DNA of 64,000 nucleotides from Rhizomys pruinosus (GCA_009823505.1 VZQC01013859.1:2334586-2398585); one strand, 5' to 3'. Positions 1 to 12,569 are shown, counted from the first letter of the stretch. The notes: generated from the letters alone by a model not told the origin. Program-made: numbers and translations.

Positions 1-20
1 AAAAAAAAAAAAAAAAAAAA
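1..20. repeat. Poly(A) tract at window edge
   Basis: Twenty A bases; probably the tail of a retroelement lying outside the window. Confidence 0.6.
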
Positions 21-169
21 GACAGACAATGTTAATAGTTTGTAGGATAAATTAAAGCATATTTTATTGTAGCAACAACCTCACCGAAGTGAAAACTATC
101 AGAATTATGTTATTAAAATATGAACAGCAAGGGTTCCAGTCTCATAATTCTTATTAAAAATCTCTGTTG

Positions 170-285
170 TAGCCTTTAATCCCAGCACTTGGGAGGCAGA
201 GCCAGGTGGATCTCTGTGAGTTCAAGGCCAGCCTGGTCTACATAGCGAGCTCCAGGCCAGCAGGGTCTAAAAGGAGACCCTGTCT
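170..285 (+). repeat. B1 SINE
   Basis: B1 core agcctttaatcccagcactt through gagaccctgtct. Confidence 0.9.
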
Positions 286-488
286 TTATGTGTATGAGTG
301 TTTAGCCTGCATGTATGTAAATGGCACCCAAGTTGTACCATGCCTGCAGAAGTCAGAAGAGGGCACGGGATTCCCCTGGAAGTGGAGTTACAGACAGTTC
401 TTAGCCACCATCTAGGTGCTATGAGCCAAATCTGAGTCCTCTGAAAGAATAACCAATGTTCTTAACTGGTGAGCCATCTCTCTAGTCC
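286..488 (-). repeat. B2-type SINE
   Basis: Minus-strand B2, ending ...gagccatctctctagtcc; inserted next to the B1 tail. Confidence 0.85.
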
Positions 489-1198
489 ATATTTGACAGT
501 TTTGTTGTTTTGAGACAAGCCAACCAGGTTTAAACCATTGTTCTGATTTGCCTTAGCTTTCTGTTATCAATGAGAACAATAATAGCAGAGCCTACCATAT
601 TGTGTGCTATGGAGATGAAGAGCGACAGCTACGCAGTAAGGCCCTAAAGAAATGCTAGCATGATAGGAATTGAATCCATGTCCTCACACATATTGGATAA
701 GCATGATGTCTCTAAGTTATACCTCAGCCTCTTATAATTTATCCCCAAATTCTTTTTATTTGATACTATCAAAATTCATAAACTTTGATGGGGAATATCC
801 AACTTGTATATATATTTTCATGTTTCTTCCCAGGAAAAGTGTGGGATTATCTTAAACTGAAAAATGTTTTTCTCCCAATGTTGAAAAATTTGGTACTGAG
901 GTTAAAAGCCAGAGAATAACAAAATGGTAGAATATAAATGTGAAATGTTTAAGTCCATGTACATATTAACAGACTGTATTATACAAGAGTTTGACATAGT
1001 TTATAATGAAAAATTACAAATTTCTCTCAAATGTTGATATTTAAGTTTAAACCTTTTTAAATTCTCTCCTAAATTCAATGTTCATTCAATATTTGAATAT
1101 CAGAATTTAGTTCATGGTTTAGACTTCCAACGAAACAGCATTACTTGGTTATTAACCACATTTTTTTGTTATGGTAGAGATGTTAAATAAATTGTTTC

Positions 1199-1412
1199 TT
1201 GTGGCTGGAGATATGGCTCAGCGATTAAGAGAACTGGCTGCTCTTGCAGAAGATCTAGGATCGATTCCCAGCACCCACATGGCGGTCCGTAATTCTAGTT
1301 CCATGGGATCCGACACCCTCTTCTGCTGTCCGTGGCCATTACATGAGAAGGGTGCACTTATATACATGAAGGCAATACACATAAAAGATAAAATATTTTT
1401 AATAATAAAAAA
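1199..1412 (+). repeat. B2-type SINE
   Basis: Plus-strand copy with tRNA-like box B region (ggatcgattcccagcaccca). Confidence 0.85.
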
Positions 1413-1629
1413 TGGTTTCTTCACAGATAAAGTTACCTTTTATTAAAAGTCAACCAAAGAAACAGTTTTCAGAGTTCATTACAGTATATAACGTCAGATA
1501 TAGTTCTAAAGGAAAATAGCCTATGATTAAAATTAGCATTTTCTTATCTGGGCAAGAAGTTTCTATTTTGTTTTAAAGAAAAACATGAACCCAAAAATGC
1601 TTACTGAAACCTTAGTAATAAAAGTAGTA

Positions 1630-3168
1630 AATTAATTACAGTAGTGTATATGGACACCCGGGGGCTGTATGGCAAGAAACACGGTGGCAGACAGAAGAGA
1701 CCTCCCTGTTAGTGGTTGGTGAGAGTGGTCCAAGAGACTCCCAAAATAAGACAGGCCACCGCCAAAGCTCTTGGTTGTCTCCCAGAACTAGAAAACCCAA
1801 CTGCTGAAGACAGGACATAACTTCCAATACAGGGCTTGGAGCACTGCTGAAGACAGGGCATAACTTCCGATACAGGGCTTGGAGCACTGCTGAAGACAGG
1901 ACATAACTTCCGATACAGGGCTTGGAGCACTGGTGAAGACAGGACATAACTTCCGATACAGGGCTTGGAGCAATGGTGAGAAGACAGGACATAACTTCCA
2001 ATACAGGGCTTGGAGCGCTGGAGCAGGAACTGACCTGGAAACCTTTTCCCTTTAGTTTAGATCTCATAATGCTAGATGATAATATACACACTACTAAGGG
2101 CAAAAATCAATCAATGGCCCAACCCAGCTCTAAAGCCTAACCACAAAGACCCGCACAGCAAAACACCTCTACTGGTGCAGTAGTGGCACTGTTATCTGGG
2201 GGTTAATCAACAGCTATCTAATAGGACTTAAAGCCCTCTCCATGGGAGTGAACTCATGAGTGGCACCATAAACTCAAATATACATGACTAGAAAGGACAT
2301 AGATTCTAAAGAAAATCTGATCTCTTTCATATCACTAGACAAATGAAGTATCCTACCATAGGCTAAATATGGATTCTTATATTTACAGACAAGCATACCA
2401 TATACCATTCATCCAAGAAGGTTCTTTTTGCAACAGATGGAGGTTACTGCAGAATCCCACAACTGGTCAAAGAAAATATCCATCTGACAGATGCCCAGTC
2501 CTAGGTGACACATCCTCTACACCTAAGGCTCATGGAACATAGCGGAACAAGGGATAGAGAGAATACTAATATATTTCTCAACTCTCAACAGCAAAGCTTT
2601 CCTATACAAGAGTGTGATACACACATAAGGCCACAACTGGCCAAGTTTTAAAGACTGCAGAGTGTGTGTCTCTGGATAGGACTCCTATATTAAATCTCAC
2701 CCACCCATGACTCAGGAACCATTGCAGAAGAGGGGGTGGAAAGATTGTAAGAGCCAGGGTTGCTTTAAGAACATAGGAAAGCAGAGGTTTCAGGCCACTG
2801 GTAGCTTGTACATGTGAGCTTGTGGGAATGGTGGCAGTGAGTACGGGACCCATGCCAACTCAATCAGACAAGGGCCCGGAGTGGAGCAGGAGAAACTGGT
2901 GGCAGGCCAGTCTTAGACTGAGAGCTATTGGATGAGGGACTATGCCTTACTTATGATCTCTAGATAGGCTAACTAGGTTCCAGTGCATGAATTTGCACTT
3001 AAGGAAATCTGGGTATAAATGCTTGACTGGATAGGATTAACACGCATGGCAGAATAGATGAGGTGGGGGGGGGCTTGGGGAGACACCTATGGGGGAGGGG
3101 TGTCTAAATTTGCTTCAGAATTACTGTATGAAAAGGTACAAAAGCTCAATAAAAATTTTAAAAAGTAA
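1630..3168 (+). mobile_element. Rodent L1 3' end (Lx-like)
   Basis: 3'-terminal L1 sequence with the G-rich polypurine patch (~3060-3105) and an A-rich end (...caataaaaattttaaaaag). It is clearly related to the copy at 44380-45090 (shared ...ctctggataggactcctat). No intact reading frame. It contains a 43-bp minisatellite. Confidence 0.75.
1799..2014 (+). repeat. 43-bp minisatellite, five copies
   Basis: Units begin at about 1799 (first partial), 1841, 1884, 1927 and 1970 (last 45 bp). Core motif gctgaagacaggacataact. Because 43 is not a multiple of 3, the same peptide-like string appears in three shifted minus-strand frames, producing spurious overlapping ORFs. Confidence 0.92.
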
Positions 3169-3169
3169 A

Positions 3170-4440
3170 TGATCTCTCTGGAGATTCAAGGAATTGTCTG
3201 TTGCTATGGAGTCATAATGCTTACAGTTAAATCTGATCTCATAGTTAACAGAGATCCACACTATGAAATGTGAACACATTAGAAATATCAAGCTTGGGGG
3301 GGCTGAATTCTCTCAGCACCACCAATTTATGTTATGATACAAATGGTTTAAATTCTGCATCCCAAGTGCTGATTATAATAAGAATTCAGCAAGTTATTTT
3401 GAATTTAAGGATAAAACAACATATTTGAGGTAACTGTATTCTACAGATGTTTCACTGTCCGCTAAATTAATGTTACTAGAAAGACCAACTAGGTAGTGTT
3501 TTATGATTATTTTAGATCATGCTTTGCTAAAACAAAAGCTTCAAGGTGTAACAAGTTTAAAACAAAACTTGGTAGGCCCACTACAAAAATTCCTTGGAGT
3601 TTTGTTTAAAGCAGATAAACACATAGAAGTGCTTTTTGTTGTTTCTAAACCTTTGTTTTTTGTAAGTTAAGCCTGTTAAATGGATGCCTTTAGGTATAAC
3701 TGAAACACAATTTCGAATAATTAGCATACTAAGGCAATCATTTTAGTGTATGCTCTCCACAAGGCAGTTATAAAAATATAGACTGTTTGATTTATTAAAT
3801 GACAGCAAATTACTCAGTTGTTGCACTGTTAAGTTTATTTTCATATTTAAATGTCCATACTTACATGTTTCAAATTGTCATATCACTAGTTCCTCCTAAC
3901 TTTTGCAGCTTTTCCTTTAAATGCCCTTTCTATAGATAAACATGGAAAAACTGAACAAAGGCTACATTCTTTATCAAAAATTTAGTACAATATCTATTAT
4001 CTCTTTTTTCTGACCTTAAGGAGTTTATAAGGAATGCGGGGGGGGGGTATTCCAAATCAAGCAAAGCTGAGGCGGTGTTTAAATATACATTAAAAAAAAA
4101 AAAGCAATTTGCATGCAAGGTAATATCAAATTTACTACTGATGTTAATAAACGAGGAGAAACACTACTTTGATGGGCTAACTTAAACAAATGTTCCCAAA
4201 TGTAGCAAATTCTTTGGAGTCTCTATAAATCAACATTCACACGCAGCGTCCAATCTGGAAGGGCTGCAACAGAAAACCAAGGGTCAGGAAAAAAGTTAAA
4301 GCCAGCTCCAAGGTCTTTTCACTGCACCTACACCAAGGACCACACAGACCCTGCGAGGCAAAGCTGAGCCATTCTTCCATCCCCAAGAGGGGAAGGACTG
4401 GCTCAGGGCAAAGTGGGCAATGCATCCAGCAATGGAGCGA
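3170..4440. other. GSTCD intron 1 sequence, no recognised element
   Basis: AT-rich sequence with short homopolymers (G run near 4040, A run near 4091). I see no SINE, coding exon or RNA gene. Confidence 0.5.
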
Positions 4441-4567
4441 AACCCTTGCTGCCGCCTGTAGCTGAGGCGAGCCGCCCAGGGGAGTGCGGCGCTGGAAAGA
4501 CCTGAGAACCAGAATGCCCTGCCCCCACCTCGGCCCAAGCAGCCTGCGGCCCGAGCGCCCTCTTTAC

Positions 4568-4760
4568 CTGGTCGCAGGGGCGCGGCCAGGCAGGGAGGGC
4601 GCGAGAACGTGCGGGCGACGCGGGCCGCTGCGCCTTCCCGCCAGCCCGAGCCGGGATCCGAGGCCACTTCTGGAATCCGCCGCCAGTGGAGACTGGCCTG
4701 CTGCAAGGCCTCAGGCGCCGGCTCTGGAAAGTCGCTCGGTAGCCGTCATTCATAATCCGG
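4568..4760 (-). other. GSTCD: Putative non-coding exon 1 of GSTCD
   Basis: On the minus strand a consensus donor (CAG|GTAAAG) lies with its last exon base at 4568, inside the CpG island and downstream of the ETS-like motifs. GSTCD, a glutathione S-transferase C-terminal-domain protein, is the expected divergent neighbour of INTS12. No GSTCD coding sequence was recognised between 1 and 4567, so coding would begin beyond the window. The 5' boundary is a guess. Confidence 0.45.
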
Positions 4761-4839
4761 CGGACCGGAAGGGGAAAATCCGTCACTTCCTGCGGTGGTA
4801 CTGGGAAACGCTCCCCTGCTGACCGGTTGCGGGAACCTT

Positions 4840-4915
4840 TGTGTCCTCTCTCCTGAAGCCGGCTAGAGCAGGGACCGGTTCGAAAGGCGCCCGCGGGAAC
4901 GGACGGGGCGGGGCG
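4840..4915 (+). other. INTS12: Putative non-coding exon 1 of INTS12
   Basis: A strong donor GTGAGT at 4916-4921 follows the GC box on the plus strand. The coding start is 7.7 kb downstream behind an acceptor at 12570, so a 5' UTR exon in the island is required. The exact start is unknown and other donors in the island are possible. Confidence 0.4.
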
Positions 4916-5249
4916 GTGAGTGGTGACGAGGGTCTCTGCTCCGGGTGTCTCATGGAGGCTCGGGACCCCGCAAGAAGCGGGCGGAAGTGGAGCTCCGCGA
5001 GGTGTTGGTCCCCTCGCTCCTGGGGGTGGGGGGTGAACCTCATAATTTGCGGGCCATTGCGTGCGCCAGCCTGACTGCTGCCGCTTTTCTGTGGGTACGG
5101 CGATCTCTGAGGTGCGCGCGGACTGAGGACGCCCGCCCAGGGACTCGGTCCATGGAACTGTGTCTCCGCTCTTTGTCGGAGGGTTCCGTTCCGGCGACCT
5201 ATCCGAACAGCTCCGGCCTTGCGGCTCGCCTCCTGCGTCCAGGACTTTT

Positions 5250-7565
5250 CCCTGCGCGAGGCCTTCGGTGTGTGTGTGTTCTTCCTGCACTAAAGGATTC
5301 ACACCCCTAGGGTTCTTCTGTCTTCAGCTTCTCTCGCGCTTGGTTTGTTTTGGAATTGGAGCTTTTATTTTCTCCTGGGTTTCCAAACTTAACGTAGGGA
5401 CAAGTACTCAATGGAAGGAGGAAAAAAGCAGCACCTTTAAAAGAAGGCTTTTTGGAAAGGATTTACAAAAGCTTGCAAAAGACACAAACAGTAAGGTTTT
5501 GGAGAGTCGTAGTGAGTTGGCAATCCGAGGATTGCATCCTGCATGAATAATCAATTGCCTTTATCTCATGCTTATGCAGGTGATCAATTGTAGACTTGTT
5601 TTTAGAGTGGTGAGCACTGTGAAAAATGAGATATAAGAGAAGGGATATATTTATAGAGATGCTCAGTTTCGTTTGGAGATACCTCAGGAGCCCTAAAAAG
5701 TGATATTTTCTCAAAAACCTATTAGAGTCAATGAATATTGAAAGACAGGTGAAATAATAGGAAGTGAACGTTGCAGATGAGAACACTACACAAGTTCCCA
5801 CCTGTAAAAATAGATGATTTTTTTTGTTTTGCTTTTTAAGTTTGTTTTGTTGAGACAGAAGAGGATTGAATTTATTTAATCTTTTGCCGAAGTGACCTCA
5901 GAAATGATTAATTGTAGAGGGAAAGGCGAGAACAATATACCTTGCTTTGACCACTTTACCCAATAATAGTATAGCCATTGTTTTGATACTTTATATTGTA
6001 ACAAAGAAGTAGGCAAAACTTGGGGCTCGAGTTTAAGAGGAGAAAATCATAAGGAATGAACTGCCTAGAAATGGTAGTTGAAAAACAAATGTGTATGATT
6101 GGGAAAGAACAAATTGGTAGCAGAACTAAACCAGTAGCCCAGGATGATAGTTGGGCAATGGTAAGATCAACAGGATGGCATGAGCCAGGGAAAGAGTAGT
6201 CAGCAATAGAAGAGGAAAGCTAGAAAAAAGTTAGTGTAACAATTCAAAAATTCTTTAAAATACAAAGTACCTTTATGTGTTTACTTGTCTTAAATAAGGC
6301 ATGTGCCTCCAACAAAGTGAGAGTGGACCCTGAGAGAAGTAAGATTTGAAGGGAAAATTAGATTTAAAAGTGGTTAGGAGAGAAAGGGGTACAAGAGGCT
6401 CCACTGGGAACTTTTCACTAGGATGACTCAATGAAATAGCCAACTTCAAGTATGGGGAAAAGGCATAGGCTTTAGAGGCATGTGCTTGAAGAGAACTTTA
6501 TGATCACTGATCAAAACAAATTATTCAGGGCTTCAGTTCTCAAATTACAGAATGAATTGGGATTGCCCCAGTGTTTTAAATGGGTATGTGGGCTGTGCCC
6601 ATGTTGTTTTGTTTCTTCTGTAAATCAGGAAGTGGAAACCCAAGAGTTTGCACTTCAAACATATTTGCAGGGGATAGCTGTGCTGTTGACCCAGGAGGCA
6701 CATATGTGGAAGAAGGTGCTGACTGCAGCCAGAACACACCCAGAGCCTAGCTGGAAAGATCTTAATTTTGTAGGGGCAACACACAAAGAGCTGAGAAAGA
6801 AGTAGAAGGAAAAAATAGTCTTTATTAGATTTCTCTATGACTAAATGGCCTCACAGAATATTTTCATAGAATTATGGGATGAAGGCCATATTGAAGCATT
6901 GAGGAGGAGTAAAGAAAAAGAATGTAAAAATGTGATACTCTAAAACAATTTTTCTGTAAGAGAAGACAATGTCACTGAAAAAGATGCTAATTGAAAGAAA
7001 AGGGATTAAAAAATAAAGACATTTCAAGGTTCCAGAGGACACAGGAAGAGATGGAGTCCAAGTCCCAACTGACATTATCGAGTGGAAAGAAAAGAAAGGA
7101 TAAAAGTAGAACCATTTTGAAGACTATAATTATTATTTATAGAAATGGGGGGGGGATAAACTGATCAGATAAGCAGGATAGGATTACTAAATACCATGAG
7201 TGCCCAAATGAGTCTGGTGGTTCTGAAGATGCAGAGGATTATATTTCTCCTAGCTGATCGAGTTTGTCTGTAGACAAGGGGAAGCTGCCAAATGAATGCA
7301 TGTCTGCAAAGTAGATGAAATCATGGCAACTTGGAAAAGATACTCAGATTACTGGAAGAGTCATTGGAAGACCATATTTGAGTAGAAAGAAGCTGGACAG
7401 AAAGGAAATAGCATGCTACCATAAAACAAAGCTAAGAGCTGAAGGGGAAACATCATTTGCTATGAATAATTCGCAGCATTCATCTCCACCAACATCATCA
7501 CTACCATTTCACTAGATCATTAGCAGCTTTTTGTTGCTATTGTTTTGTCTTTAAAGATTTTAAAA
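5250..7565. other. INTS12 intron 1, repeat-poor stretch
   Basis: Between the promoter island and the first intronic B1 there is no SINE or L1 that I recognise. Open frames of 60-110 codons here lack splice-compatible context or recognisable domains. Confidence 0.5.
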
Positions 7566-7569
7566 TATT

Positions 7570-7725
7570 TTGCTGGGTCATGGTGGCACATGTCTTTAGT
7601 CCCAGCACTCTGGAGGGAGAGGCAGGTGGATCTCTTGTCTACAAGAGATCCTGGTCTACATGGTGAGTTCCATGACAGCTGGAGCTACAGGGGGACCTTG
7701 TCTCAAAAAGACCAAAAAAATATAT
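7570..7725 (+). repeat. B1 SINE
   Basis: Complete-looking B1 followed by a short A-rich tail. Confidence 0.9.
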
Positions 7726-7734
7726 ATATCATTT

Positions 7735-8310
7735 TTATTTTATATGTATGAATATATTGCGTGCATGTTTGTAACTGCACCTGTGTCATGCAGTGCCCAC
7801 GAAGGTCAGAAGATGGTATTTGATCCCCCGGAACTGGAGTCACAATGGTTGTTAGCCATGTGGGTGCTAGGACTCCAACTTAGGTCCTCTGCAAGAGCAG
7901 CCAATGCTTTTAACTGCTGAGCCATCTCTCTAGCCCCTGTTTTAGAAGATTTTAATTTCTTTTTATTTTATGTGTATGTGTTTCACCTGCATGTATATAA
8001 GTGCACCATGTGAATGCAAACCCATGGAGGTCAGAAGAGGGCATTAGATCTCCTAGAACTCTAGGGTTAACGGAGTTAGTTGCCATGTGGGTTCCAGTAG
8101 CCAAACCCAGGTCCTGTGCAAGAGCATCCAGTGCTCTTAACTGCTCAGCCATTTCTCCAGCTTGTCATTGGCAGGATTTTTTTTCTTTTTAAGGATTCAC
8201 CATTTTTGTGTGTATGATTGTATTGCCTGGGTGTATATAAGTGTACCTGTGTTGTTGAATGCCCTTGTAGGTCAGAAGAGAGCATTCGTTTCCCCTGGGA
8301 CCCATTAGTG
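7735..8310 (-). repeat. Three consecutive minus-strand B2-type SINEs
   Basis: Copies at ~7735-7937, ~7960-8163 and a truncated one at ~8180-8305, each with the ggtcagaaga...ggtg block. Confidence 0.85.
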
Positions 8311-8477
8311 GTAGTTTTAAAATGATACTATATTTCCTGTTATGTATTTACATGCAGACATGTTTAGAGCTTTTTCTAGAACTTTATATTAAAAATGCTA
8401 TGGTTCTTTTACAGACTTATGTGGGCACTCATAGTTTTTGAAATATACTGGAAAATAAGGGTATAATAATTTGATCT

Positions 8478-8705
8478 GTGGCTGGAGAGATGGCTCAGCG
8501 GTTAAGAACAGTCAGCGCTCTTAAAGAGGATCTGGGTTCGCTTCCCAGCATCCACATGGCAGCTAATAACCATCTGTAACTCCAGTTCCGGGGTAATTTG
8601 ACGTCCCTCTTCTGACCTCCACAGGCATTGTATGACATGGTTGCACCTACCTACATGGATCCAATACACTCATACACATAAAATAAAAATAATATTTTTA
8701 AAAAA
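8478..8705 (+). repeat. B2-type SINE
   Basis: ggctggagagatggctcagc start and an A-rich tail; older subtype with a single 'ctccagttcc' block. Confidence 0.9.
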
Positions 8706-9878
8706 CAGTTTGATTTGCTATACCATTAGGAAAATATTTTTTGAACTAATAGAAGAGGTAAATGGTCAAACTACACCATATTTGCTAATATCTGAGTTCA
8801 ATAGAAAGAAAAGAATAAAAATCGAGATGACAATAGAAAATGAAGGATATAGTACAACAGAAAGCTAAAATTAAAAAGACAGCTTTATCTTATGCTAGCT
8901 ACTGAGCCTGTTGGTTGGGAGAGAAGTGGGAATAGGAAGGTGCCAATGAGGGGGAAGCACAGGGGACAGGAAAATGGAGACCACTGTAAATTCAGAGGAC
9001 AAACAGAATGGGATAAAGGAAAGGGGAACAATAAACGAAGAAGTAAGATTTACTGAAGAGGTTTTTAAAGACACTAGAAGAGAGAGTGTGTAGTGGAAGA
9101 GTATAGTCGAAAAAGAGTGTTAATTTTAGTTTAAGATAAGAATAGTAGCAAATTTCATTTTACTGGTGAAGATGAAGCTCTTATGGTTGAAGATCAGAAC
9201 TGTATAGAAGTTTTAGAAGATCATAATGAATTAAATAAAAAGAGATAATAGGGTGAGAGGAAGATGAGCCTGGTTCCACTGTTCTGTACATTAGCAACAG
9301 TGAAGATGCTGTGAAGATGTTGATAAATGGGGGCTGGAGAATATTCAAGCCCAGGAACAGCAATACAGAAGAGGCACCCTAGATATCTTATATGACAGGC
9401 CTTTCAGATGGAACAAGTCAAAGGAAACTTGCCTTTTAGGAGGTTGTAAAGTAGGTGATGTCACTGATGAGACTAAAGAGAAAACAGGGAAAAGGAAAAT
9501 ACAAACGAATGTGTTACTAGTGAGAAGGGGCTGGCCATGAAGCTAGTATGGGGAGGGTGCAGAGCTGAGCTACATGAACATGTGGGGAAGGATTTGCAAG
9601 ATGATCATTTGTACCTTAAATCAGCCATAATGAATACTGGAGAAAAGGGAAATTGGAAATTGCTAGGCTTCAGCAGAAGTTTCCAAACTTTTCTTCCATG
9701 AGTTTAAAAAATTGACCATACTTATACACACATACACACAGTGTGCACACTGCTACATGTGTTAATAGCTTATTTTAATTAAAATACAGAAATTTCAATA
9801 TTTCTGTATTCCACTGTGTGTACCACTTGGGCTTGAAGAGCTTGTTAGTTATTTAGGGCAGGGGTAAAAAGTGTATTG

Positions 9879-10389
9879 AGAAGGCTGCTGGAGCTGGCAA
9901 GGTCACCAAGTCTGCCAAGAAAGCTCAGAAGGCTAAATGAATATTATCCCTAATACCTGTCACCCCAGTCTTAATCAGTGGTGGAAGGGTGGTTTCAGAA
10001 CTGTTTGTCTCAATTGGCCATTTAAGTTTAATAGTAAAAGACTGGTTAATGATAACAATGCATCGTAAAACCTTCAGAAGGAAAGGAAAATGTTTTGTGG
10101 ACCATTTTTTTGTGTGCGTGTGGCAGTTTTAAGTTATTAGTTTTTAAAATCAGTACTTTTTCTTTTTTCTTTTTTGGTCTCTGCAAGACAGGGTCTCCCT
10201 GTAGCCCCAGCTGTCCTGGAACTCACTCTGTACTGTAGACCAGGCTGGCCTTGAACTCACAAAGATCCGCCTGCCTCTGCCTCCCGAGTGCTAGAATTAA
10301 AGGCGTGTGCCACCTCGCCCGGAAACAACTTGACCAAAAATCTGTCACAGAATTTTGAGACTCATTAAAACAAGTTTAATGAGAAAAAA
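9879..10389 (+). pseudogene. EEF1A1 processed pseudogene fragment (3' end)
   Basis: Codons for AAGAGKVTKSAQKAQKAK and stop, the C-terminus of elongation factor 1-alpha 1, begin near 9882. The EEF1A1 3' UTR follows (gaatattatccctaatacct, ...attttgagactcattaaaac) and ends in poly(A). Flanking 13-bp duplications aaaaagtgtattg lie at 9866-9878 and 10390-10402. It is 5'-truncated, and its 3' UTR is split by a minus-strand B1 (~10158-10320). Confidence 0.92.
10158..10320 (-). repeat. B1 SINE inside EEF1A1 pseudogene
   Basis: Poly(T) followed by gagac/agggtctccctgtagc; splits the pseudogene 3' UTR. Confidence 0.92.
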
Positions 10390-11744
10390 AAAAAGTGTAT
10401 TGTCTTTTATAAAAAGACCTGACTACAAGGTTTCCATTGGAGTATTGCTGTTGACAGTTTTTGTAGTTTTATATTCTAAGTAACCTAATTTATACTTAGA
10501 CATTTTATTTGTGATTACAGAAATATGTAATAATACTTTGCTTTTATTTTTCAGAATATAAATGTAGAGTAATGCTTCTGGTATAAGGATTTGTCTAGGT
10601 ATTAGTTCCTTGGTCAGTAACCTATAAAACAGAGTGTTCTGGTTTAAATAAACAAGTATGCCCTTTAGCAGTATAAAATTAGATTTATAGAAAGATTACA
10701 TTGCATTTGTCTTGTAGACTCTGGAACAGCAGGTTTACCACCTTTATCATGGAAATTATATAGAGAAAGTTTTTTCTCAGTGTTAATATATATGATGCTC
10801 AAAATCATGAGTACATTTAAAGTCATCCAGAACCTATCATTATGTAAAGATAATTTATGTAATACAATTTAAAGCAGCCATAGAGCCTACTGCATTCAGC
10901 TAAATTCTTAACTAATACAGCTATTTCAGATATGGTTAGTTTTTTTGTTTTAGTATTGGCCTTTAGACTCCTTTGCATGGGTAATTTAAATGGTATTAGG
11001 TCACAGAATTAGCAATAATTTTTGGTTATCAAATAGATAATACCTTCTTGGGAACTTAAGAGCCTAGAGGTGCGGGTGTGTATATATCTATCAAACCTGG
11101 TAGAGAATGAAGAGGAAAGGAGGAGAAAAATAAATGTAATCTGTTTTCAGCCTATTTCATATTCCAAGATTCAACCTATGGCAAGTTTTAATGGTATTAT
11201 AAGCCCCTGAAAATGGGAGATTACTGTGGAATTGCTGACAGATCCTTACCTGTACCCTTATAATATTGCTGCATTATTATAACATTAAACTCAAGGATAG
11301 AAATGGATTTAAAACCTAAGTATATTGATCAAAGGATTGAACACACAGAGTACATTTTATTTTAGTAATTCCTTGCCTGGAGAGGTATTTGGAAAAGTGA
11401 CAGCCAGAAATAAAACTACCTGGTAGCATTGTTATTAACTGAAAACAAAACTTTTAATGTTTTAGAATTTCACAAGTCTTTAATGTATGGCTTCAGCTGT
11501 CTTGCCTATTGTTTACGCTCTTTAGGACAGCAAATGTTATAAGCCTGGAAGAATATAAAGTCATTTTTCAGAGACCTTGCTTTTGAAAAATAGGTAATAT
11601 AGGAGATACCACAGTCTAAATGTGTTCTAATAAGATTATCACTAGTGTGTTTTCTGAGTTGTTAAATATTGAAGCAGAAGACTAAGCAACACACACACAC
11701 ACATATTGAAAGTAGTATGTTTACTGTTAGAAATAATAAGGGGA

Positions 11745-11925
11745 TTTGGTTTTTTGTTTGTTTATTTGTTTTGGTTTCTTTGGTCTTTTTGAGACAGGGT
11801 ATCCCTGTAACCCCAACTTGCCTGGAACTCACTGTGTAGACCAGGCTGGCCTTGAACTCAGAGATCTAGCTGCCTCTGACTCCCAAGTGCTGGGCTTAAA
11901 GGCATGCATCATCACTCCTGCCTGG
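11745..11925 (-). repeat. B1 SINE
   Basis: ttttgagacagggtatccct through the B1 head. Confidence 0.9.
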
Positions 11926-11972
11926 GGCTCTGTGATTGGAACATTTTTGTCTGTATTTAAAACTTAAGGATC

Positions 11973-12222
11973 GGGGCTGGAGAGATGGCCTAGCGGTTAA
12001 GAGCGCTGACCGCTCTTACAGAGGACCCAGGTTCAACCCCCAGCACCCACATGGCGGCCGAGAACCGTATGAAACTCCAATTCCAGGAGAGCTCCAGTTC
12101 CAGGGGAATCCAACACCCTCTTCTGACCTCCGTGGCATTGCACAACACGGGTGCACACAGTTGCATGCAGACAGTACATTCATACACATACAGAAATTTA
12201 AAAAAATTAAAAAAAAAAACTT
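11973..12222 (+). repeat. Young B2-type SINE with internal duplication
   Basis: CpG-rich copy with two adjacent 'aactcca' blocks (see findings). Confidence 0.92.
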
Positions 12223-12244
12223 AAGGATTATGCCACTGTCAGTT

Positions 12245-12366
12245 ATGGTTACCCCGCCAAACTAAGTACTGGGGAGGTAGAGGGAGGGGAATGACAAGTT
12301 GGTGTCAGGCTAGCCTGGGCACTTGGGGAAGACCCTGGCTCAAAAAAAAAAAAAAAAAAAAAAAAA
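12245..12366 (+). repeat. Degenerate B1-like SINE with long A tail
   Basis: Weak B1 similarity (gaagaccctggctcaaaa) and ~25 A; lies ~200 bp upstream of the INTS12 coding exon. Confidence 0.6.
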
Positions 12367-12569
12367 GGAAATTGTGGTGTTATGGGTATGGATTTTAGGA
12401 TTGGGGGGATGGAGTAGGGATAGAGAGAACTAGATAATGCCAGGCATTCCTTGTATTTGCAGTGCTTTCAGATGTCTTAAAACATTACAAAAAAAGAAAA
12501 CAAAATAGTTAAAAGGTGGGCATATATAATTATACACTGTCTTTATATTACTCCTCTTTTTCCCTTCAG

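Larger units (their letters stand above)
4440..5250. promoter_or_regulatory. Bidirectional CpG-island promoter, GSTCD (-) / INTS12 (+)
   Basis: This ~800-bp block is strikingly GC- and CpG-rich in an AT-rich window. It lacks a TATA box. It holds ETS-type cores (accggaag at 4764-4771, cacttcctg at 4784-4792, gcggaagtg near 4981) and an overlapping GC box (ggggcggggcgg, ~4905-4916). GSTCD and INTS12 are a known head-to-head pair in mammals, and INTS12 coding exons follow on the plus strand. Long open frames on both strands here come from GC-rich composition, not genes. Confidence 0.85.

Noticed and set aside
1799..2014. Possible CRISPR-like array
   Set aside because: Head-to-tail units without variable spacers, in a rodent L1; a minisatellite.
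1636..2103. 155-codon minus-strand frame with repeated peptide
   Set aside because: Produced by the 43-bp minisatellite in an L1 3' region; the same peptide appears in other frames.
4403..5302. 299-codon open frame, minus strand
   Set aside because: Lies across the CpG-island promoter. The length reflects GC richness; no domain, and it overlaps the INTS12 start region.
11973..12060. tRNA gene candidates at SINE heads
   Set aside because: B2 SINEs have tRNA-derived A and B boxes but no tRNA fold; not tRNA genes.
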